Below, in pieces: positions 10,685 to 18,429 of a stretch of 64,000 bases of DNA (position 1 is its first letter; the number at the start of each line of letters is the position of its first letter). Source of the stretch: Thioalkalivibrio sp. ALJ12 (GTDB lineage Bacteria; Pseudomonadota; Gammaproteobacteria; Ectothiorhodospirales; Ectothiorhodospiraceae); contig NZ_KB899539.1 in NCBI RefSeq assembly GCF_000378305.1, forward strand, positions 26,650-90,649, in the 5' to 3' direction. Position numbers and translations under genes: made by a program. The notes below the pieces were generated by a model. The model made no database searches, was not told the origin of the DNA, and saw only the letters and a program-made list of their open reading frames with translations.

Positions 10685-10835
10685 AGACCATCCGTCACCG
10701 CGGGGCCAGCGCCGCGGGGATGTCTGTCCGCCACCCTCGGGGCGCTTTACGCGCGTGCCCGTGGGTTCTCGCAATGAAGAACTGAATGATGTTTAATGCG
10801 CCGCCTTTCCGGGTGGCGGTGAATGGAATCGTGCA

Positions 10836-12080
10836 ATGGCGTTGCTGGTACTGAAATTCGGGGGCACCTCGGTGGGCACCACCGAGCGCATCCAGGCGGT
10901 CGCGGAGCGGGCGCTGAAGCTGCGCGAGGAGGGCCACCAGGTGGTGATCGTCGTCTCCGCGATGAGTGGCGAGACGGATCGTCTGCTGGGGCTCGCGCAT
11001 GCGCTGAACCCGCGGGCCGATGGCCGCGAGCTGGACGTACTCCTATCCACCGGCGAGCAGGTGACGATTGCCCTCCTGTCGATGGCGCTGGAGGCGCATG
11101 GTTGCCCGGCGCGATCCTATACCGGCGCCCAGGTCACGATTCGCACCGACAGCGCGCATAACAAGGCGCGTATCCGCAGTATTGACGATGCCCGTGTGCG
11201 CGCGGATCTGGAGGCCGGCCGTATCGTCGTTGTGGCCGGTTTCCAGGGCGTGGACGAGCACGGCGCGATCACCACGCTGGGCCGCGGCGGATCGGATACC
11301 ACGGCGGTCGCGCTCGCGGCCGCGCTGAAGGCCGACGAGTGCCGGATCTATACGGATGTCGATGGTGTGTACACCACCGACCCGCGCCTGGTGCCGAATG
11401 CGCGACGCCTGCACAGCATCACCTTCGAGGAGATGCTGGAGATGGCGAGCCTCGGGTCCAAGGTGCTGCAGATCCGCGCGGTGGAATTTGCGGGCAAGTA
11501 CAACGTCCCTCTCAGAGTGCTGTCCTCGTTCGAGGAAGGACCGGGGACCCTGATTACCACGGAGGAGGATGCGCAGGTGGAACAGGCGCTGGTTGCGGGT
11601 ATCGCGTTCAATCAGAACGAGGCCCAGCTGACGGTTCAGGGCGTCCCCGATCAACCGGGGGTCGCGCATCGCATCCTCGGCCCGATCGCGGACGCCAACA
11701 TCGAGGTGGACATGATCGTGCAGAACGTGGGCGCGGATCAGACCACCGACTTCACCTTTACGGTTCATCGCAACGACTACGACAAGGCGCTGGCGATTCT
11801 GCAGGATGCCTGCAGGGCGCTGAGTGCGCGTGAGGTCTCCGGGGACACCCACATCGTGAAGATCTCGGTGGTCGGCGTCGGTATGCGCTCGCACGCGGGG
11901 ATTGCCAGCAAGATGTTTGAGGCGCTCTCGCGTGAGACGATCAACATTCGGATGATTTCGACCTCCGAGATCAAGATCTCGGTGGTCGTGGATGAGAAGT
12001 ACCTCGAACTTGCAGTACGCGCTCTGCATGATGCCTTTGAACTTGAGCAGGAACCTGTCGGTCAACAGGAGGACGGTTAA
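10836..12080 (+). CDS. lysC: Aspartate kinase
   Basis: A 414-residue monofunctional aspartokinase, the first step of Lys/Thr/Met and diaminopimelate synthesis. The nucleotide-binding motif KFGGTSVG is at residues 7-14, and [17 protein letters not shown] with [16 protein letters not shown] marks the active site. Two C-terminal ACT domains begin near residues 265 and 345, suggesting feedback control by lysine and/or threonine. The adjacent order alaS-lysC-csrA-tRNA-Ser is also seen in Pseudomonas. The gap upstream (10685-10835) shows no clear riboswitch. Confidence 0.96.
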   Translation: MALLVLKFGGTSVGTTERIQAVAERALKLREEGHQVVIVVSAMSGETDRLLGLAHALNPRADGRELDVLLSTGEQVTIALLSMALEAHGCPARSYTGAQVTIRTDSAHNKARIRSIDDARVRADLEAGRIVVVAGFQGVDEHGAITTLGRGGSDTTAVALAAALKADECRIYTDVDGVYTTDPRLVPNARRLHSITFEEMLEMASLGSKVLQIRAVEFAGKYNVPLRVLSSFEEGPGTLITTEEDAQVEQALVAGIAFNQNEAQLTVQGVPDQPGVAHRILGPIADANIEVDMIVQNVGADQTTDFTFTVHRNDYDKALAILQDACRALSAREVSGDTHIVKISVVGVGMRSHAGIASKMFEALSRETINIRMISTSEIKISVVVDEKYLELAVRALHDAFELEQEPVGQQEDG

Positions 12081-12148
12081 GGATGACAGACCGTAAAACG
12101 GTTACCGGACGACCGACTGCGTCCGACACAGGCACTGCGGAGAAGAGC

Positions 12149-12397
12149 ATGCTCATTTTGACTCGACGTGTGGGCGAGACCCTCATGATCGGCGAGGACG
12201 TTTCCGTCACCGTCCTGGGGGTCAAGGGCAATCAGGTTCGTATCGGGATCAACGCGCCTCAGGACGTTGCTGTCCACCGCGAGGAGATTTTCCAGCGCAT
12301 CCAGCGCGAATCCAACGTAGCGGGCGACGATCAGGGTTCGTCCGGCGGTGGGTCCGCCCCGGGGGGGAGCGTGGCCGCTTCCTCGCGCGACGACTGA
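12149..12397 (+). CDS. csrA: Carbon storage regulator CsrA/RsmA
   Basis: A small RNA-binding dimer that represses or activates mRNAs at GGA motifs. The core [47 protein letters not shown] matches the family from residue 1. ATG 12149 is therefore chosen over an upstream in-frame start, and it has GGAG about 8 nt before it. At 82 residues it is longer than the usual 60-65; the extra tail ([19 protein letters not shown]) is Gly/Ser-rich and looks disordered. A strong terminator follows directly. Confidence 0.96.
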   Translation: MLILTRRVGETLMIGEDVSVTVLGVKGNQVRIGINAPQDVAVHREEIFQRIQRESNVAGDDQGSSGGGSAPGGSVAASSRDD

Positions 12398-12409
12398 CAG
12401 AGGTTGCCA

Positions 12410-12446
12410 GGCCCGGCGGCCCCAGTGGCCGCCGGGCCTTTTCTTT
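12410..12446 (+). terminator. Rho-independent terminator after csrA
   Basis: A perfect 12-bp stem GGCCCGGCGGCC (12410-12421) / GGCCGCCGGGCC (12427-12438) with a 5-nt loop is followed by TTTTCTTT. It separates csrA from tRNA-Ser. Confidence 0.92.
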
Positions 12447-12481
12447 ATGGGCACAAGTCCGTATCCTGTGCCGCGCATTCC

Positions 12482-12572
12482 GGAGAGTTGGCCGAGTGGT
12501 CGAAGGCGCTCCCCTGCTAAGGGAGTATGGGTCAAAAGCCCATCGAGGGTTCGAATCCCTCACTCTCCGCCA
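12482..12572 (+). tRNA. tRNA-Ser (GCU)
   Basis: A 91-nt class II tRNA. The acceptor stem GGAGAGT (12482-12488) pairs with ACTCTCC (12562-12568), with discriminator G and encoded CCA (12570-12572). The anticodon stem CTCCC/GGGAG encloses loop CTGCTAA with anticodon GCT at 12516-12518. A long variable arm and T-arm GGTTCGAATCC are present. E. coli serV (GCU) occupies the same position downstream of csrA. The 3' end is duplicated 183 bp downstream. Confidence 0.97.
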
Positions 12573-12578
12573 GATCCA

Positions 12579-12603
12579 GAAAGGGGCCCGAGTGGCCCCT
12601 TTC
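12579..12603 (+). terminator. Terminator-like hairpin after tRNA-Ser, copy 1
   Basis: Stem GAAAGGGGCC (12579-12588) / GGCCCCTTTC (12594-12603) with loop CGAGT, 6 nt after the CCA end. An exact second copy is at 12762-12786 within the tandem duplication. Confidence 0.75.
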
Positions 12604-12761
12604 GCACGTCTGGCCCCCGCGGGTTCGGGATTCGAACCCGAGATATCGAAAATGATGGTTCGACGGGTGACGCGTAGCGGCACCCGAACGTCGCCGCAGG
12701 CGACGGCCCGAAGGGCGAGGCGCGCGTCGCGCCGAGTAATCCTCACTCTCCGCCAGATCCA

Positions 12762-12786
12762 GAAAGGGGCCCGAGTGGCCCCTTTC
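12762..12786 (+). terminator. Terminator-like hairpin, copy 2
   Basis: Identical to the hairpin at 12579-12603, carried along in the duplicated unit. Confidence 0.7.
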
Positions 12787-13113
12787 GCACGTCTGGTCCC
12801 CGAGGTATCGGGATTCGGACCCGAGATACAGAAAAGGTGGTTCGACGGGTGACGCGCAGCGGTACCCGAACGTCACCGCAGGTGACGGCCCGAAGGGCGA
12901 GGCGTATTGGTTGGGGGCTCTAAGGGGCGGAATGACGATAGTCGGCGCGCTGGAAGGCGTTTTCCGGGCTCAGTGACAGCGTGTACCGCCAAGCCCATCG
13001 CTGACGGTTTTGCTGAATGCCTGCACGCATTGGGGGTTCCACGCTCCCGAGCGTGCTAATCTTGTGCGAAATGGTCGACTTATAAAGGCCGGATCGGCCA
13101 AAGCGGATTTCCT

Positions 13114-13488
13114 ATGTCTCTGACCCCCACTGTCCTGTTCAGCCTGCTGGCGGACGACACCCGCTTGCGTTCGTTGCTGCTGATTCACATGGAGCGCGAG
13201 CTCTGTGTATGCGAGCTGATGACTGCGCTGGAGATCTCGCAGCCGAAGGTCTCGCGTCATCTGGCCGCGCTGCGCCAGCAGGACGTGGTGACGACCCGGC
13301 GCGAAAGCAACTGGATCTACTATCGGCTGCATCCGCAACTGCCGGAGTGGGCCCGCGAGGTGCTGGCGTCGACGGCCGAGGCTTCGCGCGTCAATGGCAC
13401 GCTGCGCGAGGATCATGCGCGCCTGCAGACAATGTGGCGTGATGCCGATCTGGGGCTCCCGGTTTCCCGGCGCTCGTCGGAGGCCTGA
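13114..13488 (+). CDS. ArsR/SmtB-family metalloregulator
   Basis: A 124-residue winged-helix repressor. The family's metal-sensing motif ELCVCEL is present with Cys31 and Cys33, the arsenite-binding pair of classical ArsR. It is followed by the recognition helix SQPKVSRHLAALRQ (residues 42-55) and the beta-wing (VVTTRRESNWIYYRLHP). As(III)/Sb(III) sensing is therefore plausible. No arsenic-resistance gene is adjacent: the convergent neighbour is a Maf-family gene with no gap between the stops (13488/13489). Its target operon must lie elsewhere. Confidence 0.88.
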   Translation: MSLTPTVLFSLLADDTRLRSLLLIHMERELCVCELMTALEISQPKVSRHLAALRQQDVVTTRRESNWIYYRLHPQLPEWAREVLASTAEASRVNGTLREDHARLQTMWRDADLGLPVSRRSSEA

Positions 13489-14082
13489 TCAGCGGTCTTC
13501 GGTGGGAGGCATGGCAATGCCGGCTTCCCGCAACCACTGACACAGGCGGATCAGCGGAAGACCCACCAGGGCGGTAGGGTCCGAACCCTCCATGCGCTCG
13601 AACAGGCTGACCCCCAGGCCTTCCGACTTGAAACTGCCGGCGCAGTCCACGGGATTGTCCAGCGCGACATAGGCCCGAATCTCGGCGTCCGACAGCCGGC
13701 GGAAGCTGACGACGTATTCCACGTCCTCTACCTGCGCCTCGCCGCTGGAGGCATCCAGCAGGCACAGCCCGGTGTGAAAGGTGACCGTGCCGCCGGACAG
13801 CGAGGCCAGCTGTTCGCGGGCGCGCTCGGGATTGCCCGGCTTGCCGAGGATGTGGTCCTGATGGCTGGCGCTCTGGTCGGAACCAATGATCAATGCGCCC
13901 GGGTGGGTGCCAGCGACTGCTCGGGCCTTGGCCTCGGCGAGGCGCTGCACGAGGGCCGCCGCGTCTTCGTCCGGGAGCCGCGTCTCGTCGACCTGCGGGG
14001 CCGCCGTCGCGAACGGCAGATGCAGCCGCTGCAACAGCTGGGCGCGATAGGGCGAGGTCGAGGCGAGGACGATTTCACGCAT
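13489..14082 (-). CDS. yceF: Maf-family nucleotide pyrophosphatase YceF (m7GTP pyrophosphatase type)
   Basis: A 197-residue house-cleaning enzyme. The N-terminus EIVLASTSPYRAQLLQRLHLPF, the IIGSDQSA motif with the catalytic Asp, and DCAGSFKSEGLGVSLFERMEGSDPTALVGLPLIRLCQWLREAG closely follow E. coli YceF. This supports the m7GTP-preferring YceF subgroup rather than the dTTP/UTP-specific YhdE. It lies 5 bp downstream of the pyruvate carboxylase B gene on the same strand, probably at the end of that operon. In E. coli yceF is next to yceD-rpmF-plsX. Here yceD-rpmF-plsX-fabH starts just beyond the pyruvate carboxylase genes, so the neighbourhood is partly kept. Confidence 0.92.
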   Translation of the reverse strand: MREIVLASTSPYRAQLLQRLHLPFATAAPQVDETRLPDEDAAALVQRLAEAKARAVAGTHPGALIIGSDQSASHQDHILGKPGNPERAREQLASLSGGTVTFHTGLCLLDASSGEAQVEDVEYVVSFRRLSDAEIRAYVALDNPVDCAGSFKSEGLGVSLFERMEGSDPTALVGLPLIRLCQWLREAGIAMPPTEDR

Positions 14083-14087
14083 GGGGC

Positions 14088-15920
14088 TTACGCATCCGGG
14101 CTGTCGATCTCGATCAGGGCATCGTCCGGGTTGGCGGCCGCACCCTTGGCCACGTTTACCGCGCGCACGGTGCCGGCGATGGGCGCGGCGATCTCGGACT
14201 CCATCTTCATCGCCTCGAGCACCAGCACCGGCTGGCCGGCCTCCACGGTGTCGCCCTCGGCCACCAGGACGTCGATGATCGTGCCCGGCATGGACGTGGT
14301 GACATCCCCCGGGCGGGTGGCGCGGCGGGATTTCTTGCCCGTGCGCGGCGACTCGGCGCCACCGCTACCGCCGCCGGCGGTGTCGATGGTGTCGAGCGTC
14401 TCGATCAGGACCTCTTCCGGCATGCCGTCGATGGTGACGTACATCGGCCGCGTGTCCTCGCGGTGGTGGCCGCTGCCATTCACGCGGATATGGTACGACT
14501 CCCCGTGGAAAGTGACGTTGAACTCGACCGGCGCCGGGCAGCCCGCCTGGGTGTTCTCGGGCAGGTTCAATGGTTCCGGTTCCAGTGTCCCGTCGCGGCG
14601 CTGCTCGAGGAAGGAACGTCCCACCTCGGGAAACAGCGCGAAGGTCAGTACGTCCTCCGGCCCCTGCGCGAGGTCCCCGATCTCCCGGGTCAGGTGGTCC
14701 ATCTCCGGCTTCAGGAGGTCCGCCGGGCGCACGTCGATGACCTCGGCGTTGCCGATCGCCTTGCGCTGGATCACGCGGTTGATCGGCCCCGGCGCGCGGC
14801 CGTAGTGCCCGGTCAGGTACTGCTTCACTTCGTTGGTGATGGTCTTGTAGCGCTCCCCGGCGAGGACGTTCATCACCGCCTGGGTGCCGACGATCTGCGA
14901 GGTCGGCGTGACCAGGGGCGGGTAGCCGAGGTCCTCGCGTACGCGCGGGATCTCCTCCAGCACGGCATCAAAGCGATCCAGCGCGTTCTGGTCGCGCAGT
15001 TGATTGGCGAGGTTGGAGATCATGCCGCCCGGGACCTGGTTCACCTGCACCCGGGTGTCGACGCCGGTGTATTCGCTCTCGAAGCGCTGGTACTTCTTGC
15101 GCACCTGGTGGAAATACAGCCCGATCTTCTGCAGGGCCACGAGGTCCAGGCCGGTGTCGTGCCCGGTGCCGGACAACGCCGCGACCAGGCTCTCCGTGGG
15201 GGGGTGGCTGGTGCCCCCGGCGAAGGCGGAGATCGCGGTCTCGATGTGGCGGCAGCCCGCCTCGATCGCCTGCCAGTGGCACAGCTCGGACAGACCCGAG
15301 GTGGCATGCGCATGCAGGTGGATCGGGACATCCAGTGCGTCGACCAGCTCGGTTACCAGTTCGCGGGTGGCCGTCGGGGTCAGCAGCCCGGCCATGTCCT
15401 TGATCGCGATGCTCTGCGCCCCCATTGCCACCAGCTCGCGGCCGAGGGCAACGAACTGGGCGGCGGAGTGTACCGGTCCGGTGGTGTAGCACAGCGTGCC
15501 CTGGGCATGGCCGCCGGCCTCGCGGGTGGCCTCGATCGCGGTGCGCAGGTTCCGGGCATCGTTCATCGCGTCGAAGATGCGGATGATGTCGATGCCACCG
15601 GCCACGGACCGCTCGACGAAGGCGCGCACGACATCATCGGCATAGTGGCGGTAGCCGAGCAGGTTCTGCCCGCGCAGGAGCATCTGCAGCGGGGTGTTGG
15701 GCAGCGCGGCCTTGAGCTGGTGCAGACGCTCCCACGGGTCTTCCTTGAGAAAGCGCACGCAGGCGTCGAACGTGGCCCCGCCCCAGGCCTCAAGGGAGTG
15801 GAAGCCGATCGCGTCCATCTGCTCGCAGATCGGCAGCATGTCCTCGGTGCGCATGCGCGTGGCGATCAGGCTCTGGTGGCCGTCGCGCAGGGTGACATCC
15901 GTAATGTGAACTCGATCCAT
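14088..15920 (-). CDS. Pyruvate carboxylase subunit B (carboxyltransferase-biotin carrier; OadA-like)
   Basis: A 610-residue protein. The N-terminal HMGL-like carboxyltransferase domain starts with DVTLRDGHQSL (residues 8-18) and includes IKDMAGLLTP. A conserved PYC/OADA domain follows. A Ser/Gly/Ala-rich linker leads to a biotinyl domain with EAMKM (biotinylated Lys572). A gene for the biotin carboxylase subunit is directly upstream. No OadB or OadG membrane subunit is nearby, so a two-subunit pyruvate carboxylase (anaplerotic oxaloacetate) is favoured over Na+-pumping oxaloacetate decarboxylase. That choice is inference from context. Confidence 0.9.
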   Translation of the reverse strand: MDRVHITDVTLRDGHQSLIATRMRTEDMLPICEQMDAIGFHSLEAWGGATFDACVRFLKEDPWERLHQLKAALPNTPLQMLLRGQNLLGYRHYADDVVRAFVERSVAGGIDIIRIFDAMNDARNLRTAIEATREAGGHAQGTLCYTTGPVHSAAQFVALGRELVAMGAQSIAIKDMAGLLTPTATRELVTELVDALDVPIHLHAHATSGLSELCHWQAIEAGCRHIETAISAFAGGTSHPPTESLVAALSGTGHDTGLDLVALQKIGLYFHQVRKKYQRFESEYTGVDTRVQVNQVPGGMISNLANQLRDQNALDRFDAVLEEIPRVREDLGYPPLVTPTSQIVGTQAVMNVLAGERYKTITNEVKQYLTGHYGRAPGPINRVIQRKAIGNAEVIDVRPADLLKPEMDHLTREIGDLAQGPEDVLTFALFPEVGRSFLEQRRDGTLEPEPLNLPENTQAGCPAPVEFNVTFHGESYHIRVNGSGHHREDTRPMYVTIDGMPEEVLIETLDTIDTAGGGSGGAESPRTGKKSRRATRPGDVTTSMPGTIIDVLVAEGDTVEAGQPVLVLEAMKMESEIAAPIAGTVRAVNVAKGAAANPDDALIEIDSPDA

Positions 15921-15944
15921 GGCTAGTCCGGTGTTCGGGCGGGG

Positions 15945-15957
15945 CAGTGTTTCCCTA
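15945..15957. repeat. Solo end of the GGGAAACACTG MITE
   Basis: CAGTGTTTCCCTA matches the terminal repeat of the elements at 4276, 23612 and 56320, including the adjoining CTA of the preferred CTAG target. The TAG stop of the biotin carboxylase gene is read from it on the minus strand. No second end is found nearby, so this would be a remnant. Confidence 0.45.
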
Positions 15958-17373
15958 AAGCCCGTGGTGGGCGGCGATTGCGGCGGCGATCGCGATGGCC
16001 AGATGGCGGTCGGAGCGCTTGGCCGGTAGCTCGGTCAGTTCTGGGTGCTCGGCGATGAAGCCGGTATTGAAATCCGCGCGGCGAAAATCCGGGTGGTTCA
16101 CGATCGCCAGGTGATACGGGATGGTGGTCTTGACCCCGAACACGCCCATGTCGCGCAGGGCCCGGTTGCTGCGCGCCAGCAGGTCGTCCCACTCCAGCGC
16201 CCAGCAGATCAGCTTGGCGCACATCGAATCGTAGTGCGGCGGGATCTCGTAGCCGGTGTAGATCGCGCCGTCGGTGCGCACGCCCGGCCCACCCGGGGCA
16301 AAGTAGCGCGTGATGCGACCAAAGCTCGGCAGGAAGTCGTTGGTTGGGTCTTCCGCGTTGATGCGAAATTCCATGGCGAAGCCGCGCCGGGTGATCTGCG
16401 ACTGGTTGTAACGCAGGGGTTCGCCACTGGCGATGCGCAACTGCTCCTGCACGATGTCCACGCCGGTGATCATCTCGGTCACCGGATGCTCGACCTGCAG
16501 GCGCGTATTCATCTCCATGAAATAAAACGTGTCATCGCCGTCCATCAGGAACTCGACGGTACCGGCGTTCTGGTAGCCGACGGCCTGGGCGGCGGTAACG
16601 GCCAGTGTGCCCAGGTGCTCGCGCTGGGCCTCGCTCAACTGCGGCGAGGGGGCGATCTCCACCAGTTTCTGGTGGCGCCGCTGCACGGAGCAGTCGCGCT
16701 CGTACAGGTGCACGGCATTGCCCTGCGTATCCGCGAGGATCTGTACCTCGATGTGGCGCGGGTTGACCACGGCCTTTTCCAGGAAGATCTCGGTGCTGCC
16801 GAACGCACGGGTCGCCTCCGAACGCACGCGGTCGAAGTTGCGCCGCAGGGCGTCCGCGTCGTCGCACAGGCGAATGCCACGCCCGCCGCCGCCACTGGTC
16901 GCTTTGAGCATCACCGGATAGCCGATGGCCTCGGCGGCCTCCAGTGCGGCCTCCAGGGTTTCCAGGTTGCCCTCCGACCCTGGGGTGACCGGGACCCCGG
17001 CCTCGATCATTGCCTTTCGCGCGGCCACCTTGTCGCCCATGCGGCGGATGACGCTGGCGTCCGGGCCGACCCAGGTGAGCCCGCGCGCGTCGCAGGCCGC
17101 GGCGAAATCCGCGTTCTCCGAGAGAAAGCCGTATCCCGGGTGTACGGCGTCGCATCCGGCCGCGCGGGCCACACTGAGCAGCCGGTGGATGCTCAGGTAG
17201 CCACCCATGCTGTCGGGGCCGATCGCGTAGGCCTCGTCCGCCTTTTTAACGTGCAGGGCGTGGCGGTCGGCGTCGGTATGCACCGCGACCGAGGTAATCC
17301 CCATCTCCGCGCAGGCCCGGATCAGGCGTACGGCGATCTCGCCCCGGTTGGCTATGAGCAGCTTGCGGATCAA
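15955..17373 (-). CDS. Pyruvate carboxylase subunit A (biotin carboxylase)
   Basis: A 472-residue ATP-grasp biotin carboxylase. MIRKLLIANRGEIAVRLIRA, the HPGYGFLSENADFAAAC block, the glycine-rich KATSGGGGRGIR loop, ERDCSVQRRHQKLVE and FMEMNTRLQVEHPVTEMITG are all present. Length fits PycA or AccC subunits. It is adjacent to the carboxyltransferase-carrier gene rather than to accB, so its partner is most likely that subunit. It starts divergently from yceD with 131 bp between the start codons. Confidence 0.92.
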   Translation of the reverse strand: MIRKLLIANRGEIAVRLIRACAEMGITSVAVHTDADRHALHVKKADEAYAIGPDSMGGYLSIHRLLSVARAAGCDAVHPGYGFLSENADFAAACDARGLTWVGPDASVIRRMGDKVAARKAMIEAGVPVTPGSEGNLETLEAALEAAEAIGYPVMLKATSGGGGRGIRLCDDADALRRNFDRVRSEATRAFGSTEIFLEKAVVNPRHIEVQILADTQGNAVHLYERDCSVQRRHQKLVEIAPSPQLSEAQREHLGTLAVTAAQAVGYQNAGTVEFLMDGDDTFYFMEMNTRLQVEHPVTEMITGVDIVQEQLRIASGEPLRYNQSQITRRGFAMEFRINAEDPTNDFLPSFGRITRYFAPGGPGVRTDGAIYTGYEIPPHYDSMCAKLICWALEWDDLLARSNRALRDMGVFGVKTTIPYHLAIVNHPDFRRADFNTGFIAEHPELTELPAKRSDRHLAIAIAAAIAAHHGL

Positions 17374-17449
17374 ACGGAAGGCCTTGGGAAGGTCAGTGAA
17401 AGCCCGAGTATCGGCATGCAGTCGAAGGCCTGCAAGTTTCTGTTTCGCT

Positions 17450-17479
17450 TTGACAGAACGGCCCTCTCGCGCGTATATT
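17450..17479 (+). promoter_or_regulatory. Strong sigma-70 promoter of yceD-rpmF-plsX-fabH
   Basis: TTGACA (17450-17455), an 18-nt spacer and TATATT (17474-17479), 26 bp before the yceD ATG at 17505. This is the best consensus promoter seen in the window and presumably drives the ribosomal-protein/lipid operon. Confidence 0.75.
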
Positions 17480-17504
17480 CCGCGCCCTTGTATTTGAGTG
17501 TTCT

Positions 17505-18026
17505 ATGAGTCGTATTCCCGTATCTCTCGACCCGTGGCAGCCACGGGCCCGGCACCAGGAATTCGAAGGCGATTTGTCTGCGGAGGACCTGCCGCGCCTG
17601 CGGGAAGAGGCGCTGGCCGAGCACCCGCTGCGAGTCCATGTCCGTTTCGGGCTGGAGCGCGGTGCGCTGGACGAGGTGCGGCTGGCCGGTGTGATCACCG
17701 GCGAGCTCTGGCAGACCTGCCAGCGCTGCCTGCAGCCGATGGCCTGGGAATTCCGGCTGGAGACCGATGCGGTGATCCTGCCGGCGGGCGGCTCCGTAGA
17801 AGGCCTGGGCGCGGACGAGGACATCCTCGAACTCGAGGACGACGGACGGCTGCACCCGGCGGTCTGGGCCGAGGACGAGGTGCTGCTGGCCTGGCCGCTG
17901 GTGCCGCGCCACGTGGACTGCGAGCCCGCAGTGGAACCCGAGTTTGTTCCCGGGCAGCGCGAGGACAACCCGTTTGCGGTGCTCGAGCAGCTAAAGGGCA
18001 GTTCGAGCGACGGCGACGATCGGTAG
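17505..18026 (+). CDS. yceD: YceD family protein (DUF177, 23S rRNA accumulation)
   Basis: A 173-residue protein of the YceD/DUF177 family, required in E. coli for normal 23S rRNA levels. The conserved core GELWQTCQRCLQPM, with Cys72 and Cys75, and the acidic ADEDILELEDDGRL segment are present. It ends near the typical NPFAVLEQLK motif. It lies directly upstream of rpmF as in E. coli. A short leader separates it from the TTGACA/TATATT promoter. Confidence 0.92.
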   Translation: MSRIPVSLDPWQPRARHQEFEGDLSAEDLPRLREEALAEHPLRVHVRFGLERGALDEVRLAGVITGELWQTCQRCLQPMAWEFRLETDAVILPAGGSVEGLGADEDILELEDDGRLHPAVWAEDEVLLAWPLVPRHVDCEPAVEPEFVPGQREDNPFAVLEQLKGSSSDGDDR

Positions 18027-18132
18027 GCCGGGCGGAGCAGGGCGCCGCCCGGCTCGAAACGCTATACTTGCGCCCGTTTTTGATTCGGGCTAACCCCGCA
18101 CAGGCGGGATTTGATTAATCTGGAGATTCATC

Positions 18133-18330
18133 ATGGCTGTGCAACAACGCCGCAAGACCCGTTCCAAGCGCGATATGCGCCGTTCCCACGACGGGCTGAA
18201 GGGCGCGACCCTGTCCACCGATCCGACCACCGGAGAGGTCCATCGCCGGCATCACGTGACCCCGGACGGGTTCTACCGTGGTCGTCAGGTGATCCAGCAG
18301 GACGTCGAAGTCGAAGACGACGAAGACTAA
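18133..18330 (+). CDS. rpmF: Ribosomal protein bL32
   Basis: A 65-residue large-subunit protein. [22 protein letters not shown] is the canonical bL32 N-terminus. The Cys residues of zinc-binding L32 variants are absent, as in most gammaproteobacteria ([14 protein letters not shown]). The acidic tail VEVEDDED is consistent with a halophile-like proteome. A GGAG ribosome-binding site precedes the ATG. Confidence 0.97.
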   Translation: MAVQQRRKTRSKRDMRRSHDGLKGATLSTDPTTGEVHRRHHVTPDGFYRGRQVIQQDVEVEDDED

Positions 18331-18353
18331 GCTCGGCGTGATGACCTTGCTGG

Positions 18354-18380
18354 GGCCACGGCTGCGGCTGCACCGTGGCC
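18354..18380 (+). terminator. Hairpin between rpmF and plsX (possible partial terminator)
   Basis: Stem GGCCACGG (18354-18361) / CCGTGGCC (18373-18380) with an 11-nt loop, followed by only TTT. It could reduce transcription from the abundant rpmF message into plsX. Confidence 0.45.
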
Positions 18381-18429
18381 TTTCCGCGTTTAATCGGGCC
18401 CGGTCGTTGGGTGTCTCGCGGGCGCGCGC

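Larger units (their letters stand above)
12558..12904 (+). repeat. Tandem duplication of the tRNA-Ser 3' end and its structured downstream region
   Basis: Two copies (about 12558-12722 and 12741-12904) are offset by 182-183 bp. Each starts with the last bases of the tRNA (CCTCACTCTCCGCCAGATCC), then an identical terminator hairpin, then a series of stems. Stem 1 is CGGGTTCG-GGATT-CGAACCCG at 12620-12640, degraded in copy 2. Stem 2 is CGGGTG...CACCCG at 12664-12686, kept with a G-U pair in copy 2. Stem 3 is CGTCGCC-GCA-GGCGACG at 12689-12705, changed to CGTCACC-GCA-GGTGACG at 12871-12887. No integrase or open gene is nearby. Confidence 0.85.

Noticed and set aside
7907..10774. Antisense frame of about 955 codons over alaS
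   Set aside because: alaS is unambiguous on the plus strand; the mirror frame shows only GC-skew openness.
12249..12876. Minus-strand frames through the tRNA-Ser region giving SEGFEPS-like peptides
   Set aside because: These are translations of the antisense tRNA 3' end and its duplicate, a known source of false gene calls.
12482..13113. Integrated genomic island at tRNA-Ser
   Set aside because: The tRNA 3' end is duplicated only 183 bp away, with no integrase or cargo genes between the copies; at most an excision scar.
14088..15920. Na+-pumping oxaloacetate decarboxylase alpha subunit
   Set aside because: No beta or gamma membrane subunit genes are adjacent, while a biotin carboxylase gene is; two-subunit pyruvate carboxylase fits better.
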